From positions 1-37,766 of the forward strand of contig JAJYXW010000035.1 in the NCBI GenBank assembly GCA_021801525.1: a stretch of 37,766 nucleotides of DNA, in the 5' to 3' direction. Positions 1 to 8,108 of this stretch are shown piece after piece. This DNA comes from Actinomycetes bacterium. GTDB lineage: Bacteria; Actinomycetota; Acidimicrobiia; Acidimicrobiales; JAJYXR01. The position numbers and the translations under genes were made by a program. How positions within the stretch are numbered: the first letter of the stretch is position 1; each line of letters begins with the position of its first letter. Below the pieces are notes generated by a model. It did not search any database, was not told where the DNA came from, and saw only the letters and a program-made list of their open reading frames with translations.

Positions 1-211
1 CCCCCTGGACCCTCCCCTTCCTCGCGACGCGAACCGCCATGTGACATCTAACGCCTGAGGAGAGGCAAAGTCACGGGACAAGTGGTCCCAATTTCGGCCC
101 CGAGACTGGACATCTGGGCCAGTTCGGCCACTCGGATCGGCGCCGCCCCGGGGAGCGAACCTGGCGCATGTGAGCTCTCTGGCAGCCGATCCCCAGGGGA
201 CGCAGGGATGC
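1..211. other. Non-coding stretch downstream of the SWIM gene
   Basis: I see no convincing gene, RNA or terminator here. A short GGGAC/GTCCC inverted repeat with a 5-base loop lies at 75-89, but it has no T-run on either strand and sits more than 100 bases past the SWIM stop codon. Open frames crossing into 170-490 on the plus strand are antisense shadows of the SWIM gene. Confidence 0.4.
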
Positions 212-1657
212 TCAGTCCCAGTCGCCGATGACGTCGCCCACGCCATCCCCCGATCCTTCATCCGCAACCTCGCCGCCTTCGGCTCTCCCATCAGCTGGCC
301 CATCAGCTGGCCCGTCGGCTGGCCCGCCGTCGGGAGCCTGCCCTGGCCCATCGGGGTCCCAGGCGCCACCGGAAGAGCGCCTGAAGGGATACCAGACACC
401 GTCACGTCCCAGGCGGAGCTGGCGATCCCGCAGGGTGACGCGGTTCCGGCGAGCAATCGCTCCCCTGCCAAGCTGGCTCCGCCCATATGAAAGGGCGGCA
501 ACCCCCGGATCCCACTGCTCATCGAGTACCGCGAGCGCTCCTCGCCCCCCGGCCTGCCAGGCAAGGCCCCGGCGGAGCAGCTCACGGCTAGCCAGTCCAG
601 CACGCCCCGCTAGGGACTCGAGGTCCACTCCGGTGCTCGGCCGGCTCGGTCCCACCAGCGCTGCGGCGCGGCGGGCCAAGTCCTCCTCTGCGGAGAGCTC
701 CAGGCCTGTCGAAGTCGCGCCGAGAGCGAGCTCGAGCGCCCTCGCTGCAGCATCCATTGCAAGAGCCCGGAGTGCGCCTGCGTCGAGCCCGCTCCCCTCG
801 GGCGCGTCCGCCGGGAGGATGGGGGGACGGCCATGACGCTCCGGCGGCAGCGGAGGAATCGGAGGATCAGGCAGCTCTGTAGTCTCCCGGCTCCAGGCGT
901 CGCGGGCGGGCACCCCGGGGTCGGCCGGGCGGGCGGGGGCTACAACCCCTTCAACCCCTTCGAACGCATGGTCGCCACCCGTGGCCCGGCGGGCTCGCAA
1001 CGCAGAGAGCACCTCCTCGCGACTTCGACCCCGGAGCAGCAGCAGGCCGAAGGGGTCACTGTCGAGCTCGTCGGCCACCAGGTAGCAGACGGCCGCCGCG
1101 TGCTTGCACGGGTCTGCCCAGTCCGGGCACGAGCAGCGCGGCTGGATCTCTCCGGGCCCCGGCAGCAGATCCAGCCCGACACCCGCCACGTCCTCGGCCA
1201 CCCCAGGCGGCAGCTCGCCGTCCAGAAGGGCAGCCGCGTGCCCTATCTCGGCGGCAAGCGCGTCCAGCACCCTCGCCCACTCGCCGTCGTCGAACATGCG
1301 CACCCGCACGGTCACCTGGTAAGGCTTGGCACGCGACCCCTGCACCGGAGCCGCTATCTCGCCGGCGCTGAGCGACAGCTCCCCCGCTGCGCCGCTTCGC
1401 GCGTAGGTGCGCCCCCGCGGCAGGCGGTTCGGATCGAGGCGTGCCCGCCCCTCCAGAGCACCCACCCAGGCCCGGCCCCACCAGGTCTTGCCAAAGGGCG
1501 ACCTCCCTGTGGCGCGGGGCGCGCCAGGCCCGGGCAGGCGCGGCTTGGAGCGCGGGTAGTCGCCCTGTCCCCAGCCAGCGCGATCCCGAGCAACCCCGGC
1601 CCGACCGGCGCTGTCCCGTCCCGAGCGGCCTGACCCGGATCGCTTTGGCGGGCTCAT
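212..1657 (-). CDS. SWIM zinc-finger protein
   Basis: This 481-residue protein carries a SWIM zinc-binding motif, CxCx6CxH. C175, C177, C184 and H186 are visible in RCSCPDWADPCKH. SWIM domains bind nucleic acid or protein partners, and bacterial ones are classically found beside SNF2 ATPases, as here. The N-terminal part has a Trp-rich segment (GKTWWGRAWVGALEGRARLD) typical of bacterial SWIM proteins. The C-terminus is low-complexity, with a PADG unit repeated three times (12-base DNA repeats near 287-330). The ATG at 1657 overlaps the upstream SNF2 stop as ATGA, so the two are probably translationally coupled. The frame stays open farther upstream inside the SNF2 gene, but that extension is Arg/Gly/Pro-rich shadow sequence. 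Function is presumably as a partner or DNA-binding subunit of the SNF2 protein; this is inference. Confidence 0.9.
   Translation of the reverse strand: MSPPKRSGSGRSGRDSAGRAGVARDRAGWGQGDYPRSKPRLPGPGAPRATGRSPFGKTWWGRAWVGALEGRARLDPNRLPRGRTYARSGAAGELSLSAGEIAAPVQGSRAKPYQVTVRVRMFDDGEWARVLDALAAEIGHAAALLDGELPPGVAEDVAGVGLDLLPGPGEIQPRCSCPDWADPCKHAAAVCYLVADELDSDPFGLLLLRGRSREEVLSALRARRATGGDHAFEGVEGVVAPARPADPGVPARDAWSRETTELPDPPIPPLPPERHGRPPILPADAPEGSGLDAGALRALAMDAAARALELALGATSTGLELSAEEDLARRAAALVGPSRPSTGVDLESLAGRAGLASRELLRRGLAWQAGGRGALAVLDEQWDPGVAALSYGRSQLGRGAIARRNRVTLRDRQLRLGRDGVWYPFRRSSGGAWDPDGPGQAPDGGPADGPADGPADGRAEGGEVADEGSGDGVGDVIGDWD
287..330. repeat. 12-base in-frame tandem repeat in the SWIM gene tail
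   Basis: About three and a half imperfect copies of a 12-base unit (read on plus as CAGCTGGCCCAT with variants) encode PADG repeats near the SWIM C-terminus. The unit is a multiple of three, so changes in copy number keep the frame. Confidence 0.75.
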
Positions 1658-4575
1658 TCCCCGCTCCCCAGGCGCACCAGGTCGGCCAGCTCCGCGTCCG
1701 ACAGGTTCCCTATCCACGCCTCGCCACTCGACACCACCGCTTCGGCCAGCGAGCGCTTCTTCTCTATGAGCTCTGCGATGCGGTCCTCGAGCGTGCCCTC
1801 GGCGATGAGCCGGTGCACCTGCACAGGCCGGTCCTGCCCGATCCGGTGCGCGCGGTCGGTGGCCTGGTCCTCGGTAGCGGGGTTCCACCAGCGGTCGTAG
1901 TGGACCACGTGGGTAGCCCGGGTCAGGTTGAGCCCGACCCCGCCAACCTTCAGCGACAACAGGAACACCGGCGCGCGTCCCGCCTGGAACTCGTCCACCA
2001 TCGCCGCCCGGCGCCGGGCGGGCACCTTGCCGTGGAGGAAGAGCGTCGGCACTCCCAGATGCTCGAGGCGCGCCTCGATGAGCGCCAGGCACTCGACGAA
2101 CTGGCTGAAGACGAGCACCGAGTCGCCCTCGTCGACGATGACCGGCACGAGCTCCTCCAGAGCCGCCATCTTCCCCGATCGGCCGGCAAGCGGGCCGGTC
2201 TGGTGGAGGTACTGGGCAGGGTGGTTGCATATCTGCTTCAACACGGTGAGCAAGCGCAGCACCAGCGCCTGGCGCTCGATGCCATCCTTGTCCTGGATTG
2301 CCGCCAGGGCCTCGCGCACCTCGGCCTCGTATAGCTGCACCTGCTCAGAGGTGAGCGGCACCGCCACGTCGGTGACGGTCCGGGCCGGGAGGTCGGGAGC
2401 GACCTCGGGATCGGTCTTGCGGCGGCGCAACAGGAACGGCCGAACGGTACGGGCCAGGCGCTCCGTGGTAGCGGGGTCCCGGTAGCGCTCGATGGGGGTG
2501 GCAACGCCGCGGACGAAGCGCTCGAGCGAGCCGAGCAAGCCGGGGGTGGTCCAGTCGAGGATGGCCCACAGGTCCGAGAGGCGGTTCTCGACCGGGGTGC
2601 CGGTGAGCGCCAGGCGAGCGGGAGCCGAGATCTTCCTGAGCGACCGGGCCGTGGCGGTGGCCGGGTTCTTCGCGTGCTGGGCCTCGTCGGCCACCACGAG
2701 CCCGAAGCGGGCCGCGCTCAGCGTGTCGGCCTCGCGGCGGGCGACGCCGTAGCTCGTGACGACTATCTCCCCCGGCGTGAGGTCGTCGAGGCGGCGCCCC
2801 GCACCGTGATGGCGGCGCACCGCGACCCCGGGGGCGAAGCGGCGAACCTCGCGCTCCCAGTTGCCGAGCAGCGAGGTCGGGCAGATCACCAGGGTCGGCC
2901 CGTTAGCGCTGCCATCCTCCACTCGATGAAGGTGCAGGGCTATCACCTGGAGGGTCTTGCCGAGCCCCATGTCGTCCGCCAGGCATCCGCCGAGACCCGC
3001 GGCCGTCATGTCACGAAGCCAGGCGACGCCGCGGAGCTGGTAGGGACGCAGCTCGGCGACCAGGCCAGCCGGCGCGTCTATGGTGCCGCCTCCGTCGAGA
3101 GAGGAGAGACGCTGTGCCAGCTTTGCTAGCGCGCCTCCTGCGGTGACGGCTACACGCTCGCCGTCTACCTCGATCGAGCCGGAAAGCGCGGCGGCGAGGG
3201 CCTCGATGGCCGACAGCTCCCGCTCGCGGCGCGCCCGCAGACGCTCGATGAGCCCAGGGTCGGCAGCCACGAAGCGGCCCCGCAGCCGGACCAGCCCACG
3301 CTTGGCCTCCGCCAGGAGGTCGATCTCCTCCTCGGTCAGCACCTCGCCGTCGAGGGTGGCCTGCCAGCGGAAGGACACCAGTGACTCGAGATCGAACCCC
3401 GAGCTACCCTCCACCTTGCCGGGCTGCTCGCTTATGGAGGCCTGCAGCCGGACGCCCTCGCTCACGAGCTCCGAAGGCCACAGGACTGGGATGCCGGCCT
3501 CGGCGAGCGTGGTAGCCGCCTCGCCGAGGAGCTCGGCCAGCTCGTCCTCGCCAAGGTCCAGGGACTCTGGGGCGCGCTGGTGCAGCAGGGACCCGAGCGG
3601 GGGCCAGGCGCGAGCACCGCGCCGGAGTGCCCGGAGAAGGTCTGCCTCGGCGTCGTCGCCAAAGCGGGCCACCACGGCCGGCGGCGCGCCGAAGACGGTT
3701 CCCGCGTCGACCACGAGGGAGGGATCGAGCCGGCTCGACATCTGCACCACCGCACGCGCGGGGGGATCTGCTCCGAGCTCGACGCGAAGCGACACGTCGG
3801 CGCCCCCTTCGAAGCCAGAGGAGGCGTCGTCGAGCCAAGAGCGCAGCGCCCCGGCGGGCTGGGGCGCCCAGGCTGCGAACAGCTCGCTGCCCGCGGCGAG
3901 CGGCGCACCTGCGCTACGCACGAGGGTGTCCGCCAGCGCGTCCCACATCGCACGGATGAGCTGTGACGGCGAAGCCACCGCGATGGGCGCCGAGCCGGGC
4001 AACGCCATGGGGTGGGCTGCAGGCGGGAAGGCAGCCGAGAGCTCGTCGAGCAGGTGCCGGTCCGCGGGGTCGAGCGGGCCGACGGACCAAGCGTCGTAGC
4101 CCGCATTGCTCACCGTCGGGTACAGGCGCCCTCGGGAGATGAGCACCAGGCCGGTGGTGAGCGCCCGGGACCAGCAGAGCGCGCTGAGCGACGCGCTGAC
4201 CGAGACGTTGGCCGATCCGCCGACTGCCCCCGCTGCGCTCTCCACGGCGCGCAGGGCGCCGATCGCCTCTATGACGCCCAGGCGCCTTGCCGCGACCTTG
4301 CGCCTGCGGACCGCCAACCCCGCGGGTAAGACGACTTCCACCTCGGTGTCGAGCAGCAGCTCCTCTGAAACGTGCTGGCCACCCTGGAACCGCTCGTCAC
4401 CTCTGGCATCGTGGCCACCTGGGCGCCGGTAGCAGAAGAAGGCTCCCGAGCGGGGGGGGTCACCGGCGACGAACGTGACCTCGAGGCTGCCGATTGCGGT
4501 GGAAAGCCGGTCCGGGCCAGTCGGGCCAGTCGCCTCCGGCTTGGCAAGGGTCGCGGATGGCACCGGATAGACCAT
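1654..4575 (-). CDS. SNF2-family DEAD/DEAH helicase-like ATPase
   Basis: This is a 973-residue SWI2/SNF2 ATPase that would translocate on DNA and remodel protein-DNA complexes. The two RecA-like halves are clear. Walker A is CLADDMGLGKT with K540, and the Walker B box is DEAQ at 630-633. Motif III is LALTGTPVENRLSDLW. The C-terminal helicase has VLVFSQF, GGVGLNLTRATHVVHYDRWW and DRAHRIGQ. The first ~500 residues match the long N-terminal region usual in actinobacterial SNF2 proteins paired with SWIM. I chose ATG 4575. An in-frame ATG at 4635 would add 20 residues, but that segment is made of 13-base tandem repeats (4587-4638), whose unit length does not preserve frame, so it is more likely untranslated. 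The stop overlaps the SWIM start. Roles in DNA repair or chromatin are family-level possibilities only. Confidence 0.93.
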   Translation of the reverse strand: MVYPVPSATLAKPEATGPTGPDRLSTAIGSLEVTFVAGDPPRSGAFFCYRRPGGHDARGDERFQGGQHVSEELLLDTEVEVVLPAGLAVRRRKVAARRLGVIEAIGALRAVESAAGAVGGSANVSVSASLSALCWSRALTTGLVLISRGRLYPTVSNAGYDAWSVGPLDPADRHLLDELSAAFPPAAHPMALPGSAPIAVASPSQLIRAMWDALADTLVRSAGAPLAAGSELFAAWAPQPAGALRSWLDDASSGFEGGADVSLRVELGADPPARAVVQMSSRLDPSLVVDAGTVFGAPPAVVARFGDDAEADLLRALRRGARAWPPLGSLLHQRAPESLDLGEDELAELLGEAATTLAEAGIPVLWPSELVSEGVRLQASISEQPGKVEGSSGFDLESLVSFRWQATLDGEVLTEEEIDLLAEAKRGLVRLRGRFVAADPGLIERLRARRERELSAIEALAAALSGSIEVDGERVAVTAGGALAKLAQRLSSLDGGGTIDAPAGLVAELRPYQLRGVAWLRDMTAAGLGGCLADDMGLGKTLQVIALHLHRVEDGSANGPTLVICPTSLLGNWEREVRRFAPGVAVRRHHGAGRRLDDLTPGEIVVTSYGVARREADTLSAARFGLVVADEAQHAKNPATATARSLRKISAPARLALTGTPVENRLSDLWAILDWTTPGLLGSLERFVRGVATPIERYRDPATTERLARTVRPFLLRRRKTDPEVAPDLPARTVTDVAVPLTSEQVQLYEAEVREALAAIQDKDGIERQALVLRLLTVLKQICNHPAQYLHQTGPLAGRSGKMAALEELVPVIVDEGDSVLVFSQFVECLALIEARLEHLGVPTLFLHGKVPARRRAAMVDEFQAGRAPVFLLSLKVGGVGLNLTRATHVVHYDRWWNPATEDQATDRAHRIGQDRPVQVHRLIAEGTLEDRIAELIEKKRSLAEAVVSSGEAWIGNLSDAELADLVRLGSGE

Positions 4576-4586
4576 ACTCACGCGCT

Positions 4587-4638
4587 GCGCACACGCGCCG
4601 CGCACACGTGCCGCGCGCGCTGGCTGCGCACACATGCC
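4587..4638. repeat. Four tandem 13-base units upstream of the SNF2 gene
   Basis: Consecutive 13-base units begin at 4587, 4600, 4613 and 4626. Three are near-identical (GCGCACACRYGCC type) and the third is diverged. They lie 12-63 bases upstream of the chosen SNF2 start. Since 13 is not divisible by three, copy-number change would shift any reading frame through them. Confidence 0.8.
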
Positions 4639-5065
4639 GCACGCTGACTGGGCTCAATCGCTGCCCGCGGCACCACCGCTCGAGCCGGCTACGAGGCGGT
4701 CGCCCAGCCGGGCACGCAACCGGAGCGCGATCCCAGTCGAGCCGGACCTGCCCATCGCGCTCTACCGCCGCGAGAGCTCGGCCAGGACCGGATAGGACAA
4801 CCGAGGGCGCCCCACCGCGGAGCGATCTCTCGACGGTCGCGAACGGCGAACCTCGTCAGCAAAATCCAGCAAGTCCAAGAGCACTTCTCCGGGAGAGCGC
4901 CCGCCCGGAGCAGACCGGCGTTCGACCTGCCGAGCAAAGCGCCTGGAGGCCTCGAGGAAAGCCGCGCTGTCGAGAGCCGCGACCACCGCGCCGGCGCGCC
5001 TGGCGCTCTCCACGACTCCGTCGCGCGAGAAGGGCCGGCGGCAAGCTCCAGCTGCCAGGGACGGC
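4639..5065. other. Gap between SNF2 gene and lipoprotein gene, with a doubtful small ORF
   Basis: About 430 bases separate the SNF2 start from the lipoprotein stop. Apart from the repeat next to SNF2, the only coding candidate is a small minus-strand frame at 4762-5013, listed separately. No RNA or terminator was recognised. Confidence 0.4.
4762..5013 (-). CDS. Possible small helical protein (hypothetical)
   Basis: This is an 83-residue frame from GTG 5013, just downstream of the COG4315-type lipoprotein gene on the same strand. The predicted protein is charged and looks helical (AALDSAAFLEASRRFARQVE, then EVLLDLLDFADEVRRS), unlike the Arg/Ala/Pro noise of antisense frames nearby. There is a GGAG just before the GTG, but only two bases away, which is too close. 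The frame also stays open upstream into the lipoprotein gene. I recognise no family. It could be a real accessory gene or chance coding. Confidence 0.3.
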   Translation of the reverse strand: MESARRAGAVVAALDSAAFLEASRRFARQVERRSAPGGRSPGEVLLDLLDFADEVRRSRPSRDRSAVGRPRLSYPVLAELSRR

Positions 5066-5809
5066 TCAGCCGGCCCAGCCTCCCGAAGAAGAGGAGCCAG
5101 AGCCCCCCGAGGAGCTGCTCTTGGTGGATGACGAGCTGCCATAGGAGCCGCTCGAGCCGCTGGACGTGCTCGATCCATACGCGCCTGAGCTCGACCCATA
5201 CGCGCCCGTGCTAGACCCGTACGCGCTCGACGCTGCGAGCGACGGGGTGGCTACCCACCACTTGCCAAGCAGGCCGTTGCCCTTGGCCTGGCCGGGAGCG
5301 GTGTCCCCGGAGAATAGGTAGAGGGGATGCCCGTTGTACTCGACCTGGCGCCCGTTGCCGTCGCTAGCTGTGCTGAGCGTGCCAGTCAGCGACGTCGACG
5401 CTCCCGGGCTACCTGTAGAAAGCAGCAGCGGCGGCCACACGGTGGTGCACGGCTGACCGTTCGGAAGCTTGAAGCTCGCTGTGCACTTGGCTGCGGTAGA
5501 GGTGTCGGGAGTGAAGTAGTAGAGGGTGAGGCCTGCCGAGTCCGTGAGGACGGTCTCGGACTTGCCGGAGACCGTGGCAGTGCCGGTCTTCACCACGACA
5601 GTTGCAGCAGCCGTCTTCACCTTGGCCGCGCTCTTCGACGTCTTCAGCGCACTCGGCGTGCTGGGTGTGCTGCTGCACGCCGCAGCGAGGAGCGCAACAG
5701 CCCCGAGCCCCGCCACCAGGCGCAGCGAACGGCCCACGAGACTCGCACGCTGGACCTCTGACGGCTTGTCCTCCGATGGCAGCGACAATGGGAGCGAACG
5801 ACCGGTCAT
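5066..5809 (-). CDS. Secreted-repeat lipoprotein (COG4315 / Lipoprotein_15 type)
   Basis: This 247-residue exported protein has a long basic N-region, a hydrophobic stretch and the lipobox LAAAC (C45), so it is likely anchored on the outer face of the membrane. It has two copies of the family's repeat. The first reads VLTDSAGLTLYYFTPDTS followed by KLPNGQPCTTVWPP. The second reads VEYNGHPLYLFSGDTAPGQ followed by GLLGKWWVATP. The C-terminus is a low-complexity Ser/Gly/Tyr tail (repeats of AYGSSTG type). ATG 5809 is preferred over an upstream ATG at 5836 because AGGAAAGGAAG lies about 7 bases ahead of it. The function of the family is unknown; extracellular or redox-linked roles have been suggested only from context. 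Confidence 0.87.
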   Translation of the reverse strand: MTGRSLPLSLPSEDKPSEVQRASLVGRSLRLVAGLGAVALLAAACSSTPSTPSALKTSKSAAKVKTAAATVVVKTGTATVSGKSETVLTDSAGLTLYYFTPDTSTAAKCTASFKLPNGQPCTTVWPPLLLSTGSPGASTSLTGTLSTASDGNGRQVEYNGHPLYLFSGDTAPGQAKGNGLLGKWWVATPSLAASSAYGSSTGAYGSSSGAYGSSTSSGSSGSYGSSSSTKSSSSGGSGSSSSGGWAG

Positions 5810-5910
5810 ATCGGCACTTCCTTTCCTCTGGAGCATCGCCGCAGCAGGCTGGACGTCCCCCTCGCCGGCGCGACGAGAATCGAGCCTAACGGCCGGCTGC
5901 GACTATGTCA

Positions 5911-5961
5911 GGGCACCACCGACGCGAGGGCACCACCGACGCGAGGGCACCACCGATACGC
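5911..5961. repeat. 17-base intergenic tandem repeat
   Basis: Nearly three copies of GGGCACCACCGACGCGA start at 5911, 5928 and 5945; the last is partial and diverges after 14 bases. They lie between the cupredoxin-like gene stop and the start of the lipoprotein gene, about 100-150 bases upstream of that start. They could be a regulator-binding array or plain slippage. Confidence 0.85.
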
Positions 5962-6023
5962 GGATGCCTCCCATGCGAAGCCGCCTCGGCGCCGGAGCGC
6001 CACCGGCTCAGGAAGCCCCCCCG

Positions 6024-6404
6024 TCAGGGCGCCACGACCACCGTGGCGCGCATGCGCTGGTGGAAGTCCGAGCGATAGTGATAGGTGCCCGGCACTCTGA
6101 AGGTGTGGTACCAGACCCCGCTCTGCATCGCCGGGCTCGATGCCACGCCCGGGATGTCCACGTTGTCGGGTACCGGCGGTATGCCCCAGACCCACTCCAC
6201 GGACTGGCCCGCGTGGATCCTCACCACGGCCGGCTCGAAGCTCTCGTAGTTCAGGTGCACCACGGCGCCCACCGGCGCGCTCGGAGAAGGGGACGGCCGG
6301 CCGTGCCCGACGCTCGGGACAGCAGGCAGGCCACCGCAGGCTGCAACTACGAGTGAGAACACGGCAAACGAGAGGAGGTGTCGAAGGCGTAGCACGGTCG
6401 CCAA
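6024..6404 (-). CDS. Cupredoxin-like lipoprotein with altered copper ligands
   Basis: This 126-residue lipoprotein (lipobox VVAAC, C23) has one plastocyanin/amicyanin-type beta-sandwich. The framework aligns well with amicyanin: AGQSVEW, then the first ligand loop, then VPGTYHYRSDFHQRMRATVVV at the C-terminus. In the canonical site the ligands are His (in PHNV) and Cys-x2-His-x2-Met. Here PHNV is PDNV (D80) and the Cys position is S112, while H115 and M118 are kept. A standard blue-copper centre is therefore unlikely. It could be a structural or sensing relic, or bind another metal. The TTG at 6404 is used as start; a GTG at 6395 is also possible. It is upstream of, and codirectional with, the COG4315-type lipoprotein. 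Confidence 0.82.
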   Translation of the reverse strand: MATVLRLRHLLSFAVFSLVVAACGGLPAVPSVGHGRPSPSPSAPVGAVVHLNYESFEPAVVRIHAGQSVEWVWGIPPVPDNVDIPGVASSPAMQSGVWYHTFRVPGTYHYRSDFHQRMRATVVVAP

Positions 6405-6490
6405 TCATGCCATCCGGCCCGTTGTCCGGGCCACCCCGGAAACGACCCGTGCCGACGAGAGCCTCTCTCCGAGTCGGGTATCCTGGGTGA

Positions 6491-7030
6491 GTGGCCTATG
6501 CTGCCCATCCGACCAGGTCGTTCGACTTCGACGACCTGCTCGCGCTGCCCGACGACGGGCTTCGCTACGAGGTCATTGATGGAGCGCTCGTTGTGAACGC
6601 CGCCCCGAGCTGGCGACACCAACGAATCGCCGATCGCCTTGTCCGGGTGCTCGCCGCTGCCGCCCCGGCCGGCGTCGAAGTCATCTCGGCCCCCGCATGG
6701 CGCATCGAGCCGGGTCAAGTGCCCGAGCCCGACGTGGTGGTGGTCGAGCGCACCGCTCTCGGGGACTACGCCGTCGAGGGCACGCCATTGCTCGTGATCG
6801 AGGTACTGTCGCAGAACCGAGGCATGGACCTTGTGCGCAAGCGCGAGCTCTACGCCCGTGCGGGCTGCCCTAGCTACTGGGTCGTGGACCCCGACGTCCC
6901 GTCGGTGATCGTGCTCCGCCTCGTCGATGGCAGCTACGCCGAGGTGGCCGCTATCGCCGGCACGGAGTGCGTCGAGCTTGCCGAGCCGTTTCCCGTCACG
7001 ATCTCCCCGGCGGTGCTTGTCGCGGACTGA
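6491..7030 (+). CDS. Uma2-family (DUF820) putative endonuclease
   Basis: This 179-residue protein begins at GTG 6491. It shows the Uma2 signature of a PD-(D/E)xK-type nuclease fold: YEVIDGALVVNAAPSWRHQ, then EPDVVVVE, PLLVIEVLSQNR, DLVRKRELYARAGCPSYWVV and DPDVPSVIVLRL. Length is typical. Uma2 proteins are abundant in cyanobacteria and actinobacteria, and their role is unclear; some are linked to mobile DNA. It stands alone on this strand, divergent from the cupredoxin gene. Its 3' end overlaps the convergent metallo-hydrolase gene by 35 bases. Confidence 0.9.
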   Translation: MAYAAHPTRSFDFDDLLALPDDGLRYEVIDGALVVNAAPSWRHQRIADRLVRVLAAAAPAGVEVISAPAWRIEPGQVPEPDVVVVERTALGDYAVEGTPLLVIEVLSQNRGMDLVRKRELYARAGCPSYWVVDPDVPSVIVLRLVDGSYAEVAAIAGTECVELAEPFPVTISPAVLVAD

Positions 7031-8108
7031 CCGAAAAGCCGCCCGGTCCTTCGGCGCCGCTCGGTCCATCGCCGGCGCTGCGGCCAGCGTCGCTCGTCTC
7101 GAGCCAACGCCTGAATCCGGCGGCATTCGAGTGGACTCCGTTCAGCGTCTCCAACTTCTCCCTGTTCGCAGGGTCCACCGCGGAGAGATCGGAAGCGAAC
7201 GCCTTCTCGAAGGCGTCCGCTATGTCGTCCCCGGCCCGCCATGCCGCGAGCGCCACCTCCGCCCAGCGCCGGAGCGCCTCCTCAGCCTCCGCGAGGAGCG
7301 CCTCGGGGTCAGAGAGCAATCCGTAGTGAGCAAGGGCTATTCCCTGGGGCCGGCGCTCGCCGAAACGGGCAAGGGAGCCAAGGGCCAGATCGAGATCGAA
7401 GTCGGGCGGCGGCGTAGCGGGCCGCAGCACCCCAGCGTCGGGCAGTCGCACCCCCGCCGCGTCCCCTGCGAATAGGATGCCACTCCCAGAGTCGTGCAGC
7501 GCCACGTGGTGCTTGGCGTGCCCGGGAGAGTCGACCGCCACGAGCACCCTGCCGGGGCCTATCACCACCTCCTCGCCGTCATGGAGCACGTGAAGGCGCT
7601 CGGGAGCCGTGGGCTCCAGGCGCCCGTAGAGCGAATCGAGGAGCGGGCCGTACACCCGGGCGGCAGAGTCGACGAGCCGGGTCGGGTCCGCCAGGTGGCG
7701 CGCGCCCTTCTCGTGCACGTAGACCGTGGCGCCAGGGAACGCCTTTGCCACGTCGCCCACGGCGCCTGCGTGGTCGAGATGGATGTGGGTCACAGCAACT
7801 CCGGCCAAGTCCGCTGGCCCGACGCCGAGCGACTCGAGCGCCGCGAGCAGCGGGCGCAGGGAGCTCTGGCTGCCCGTCTCGACGAGCACCGGAGCCGGGC
7901 CCTCGATCAGGTAGCCCGCCGTCACGTGCTCCCAACCCCCGAGGAGAGTGTCTATTTCCACGACGCCGGGTGCGATGCTGCGGGTGCGCGGAGCAAGATC
8001 TGGGGCACCCCCGCCCGCAGCGTGCGTGTGCCCGCCTGGTCCCCCAGCGTGCGTATGCGTGCCTGGGCCAGAAGTGTGCGTATGCGTGCCTGGGTCCTCA
8101 GGAGCCAA
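6996..8108 (-). CDS. Metallo-beta-lactamase-fold hydrolase with His-rich N-terminus
   Basis: This 370-residue protein belongs to the glyoxalase II-like branch of the MBL fold. The dinuclear zinc motif HxHxDH is THIHLDHAG (H108, H110, D112, H113). Later metal ligands fit DSPGHAKHH and FAGDAAG. Family members hydrolyse thioesters, lactones or related bonds. The first 32 residues are unusual: three PGTHTHAGG-type units rich in His, encoded by a 27-base DNA repeat (about 8020-8100). The start is taken as TTG 8108, which overlaps the end of the dehydrogenase gene by 11 bases. A downstream GTG near codon 50 would remove the His-rich part, so the extension is not certain. Being last in an overlapping GH15-dehydrogenase set, it may act on a sugar lactone; this is inference. 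Confidence 0.88.
   Translation of the reverse strand: MAPEDPGTHTHTSGPGTHTHAGGPGGHTHAAGGGAPDLAPRTRSIAPGVVEIDTLLGGWEHVTAGYLIEGPAPVLVETGSQSSLRPLLAALESLGVGPADLAGVAVTHIHLDHAGAVGDVAKAFPGATVYVHEKGARHLADPTRLVDSAARVYGPLLDSLYGRLEPTAPERLHVLHDGEEVVIGPGRVLVAVDSPGHAKHHVALHDSGSGILFAGDAAGVRLPDAGVLRPATPPPDFDLDLALGSLARFGERRPQGIALAHYGLLSDPEALLAEAEEALRRWAEVALAAWRAGDDIADAFEKAFASDLSAVDPANREKLETLNGVHSNAAGFRRWLETSDAGRSAGDGPSGAEGPGGFSVSPRQAPPGRS
8020..8100. repeat. 27-base repeat encoding the His-rich leader
   Basis: Three imperfect 27-base units (core GTGCGTATGCGTGCCTGGG on plus) lie inside the proposed start of the metallo-hydrolase. They encode PGTHTHAGG-like units on the minus strand. Boundaries are approximate. 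Confidence 0.75.

Noticed and set aside
75-89. GGGAC/GTCCC hairpin as SWIM terminator
   Set aside because: Only five base pairs, no T-run and more than 100 bases from the stop codon.
170-490. Plus-strand open frame of 106 codons
   Set aside because: Antisense to the SWIM gene; its repetitive SWPISWP string comes from the SWIM tail repeats and there is no family resemblance.
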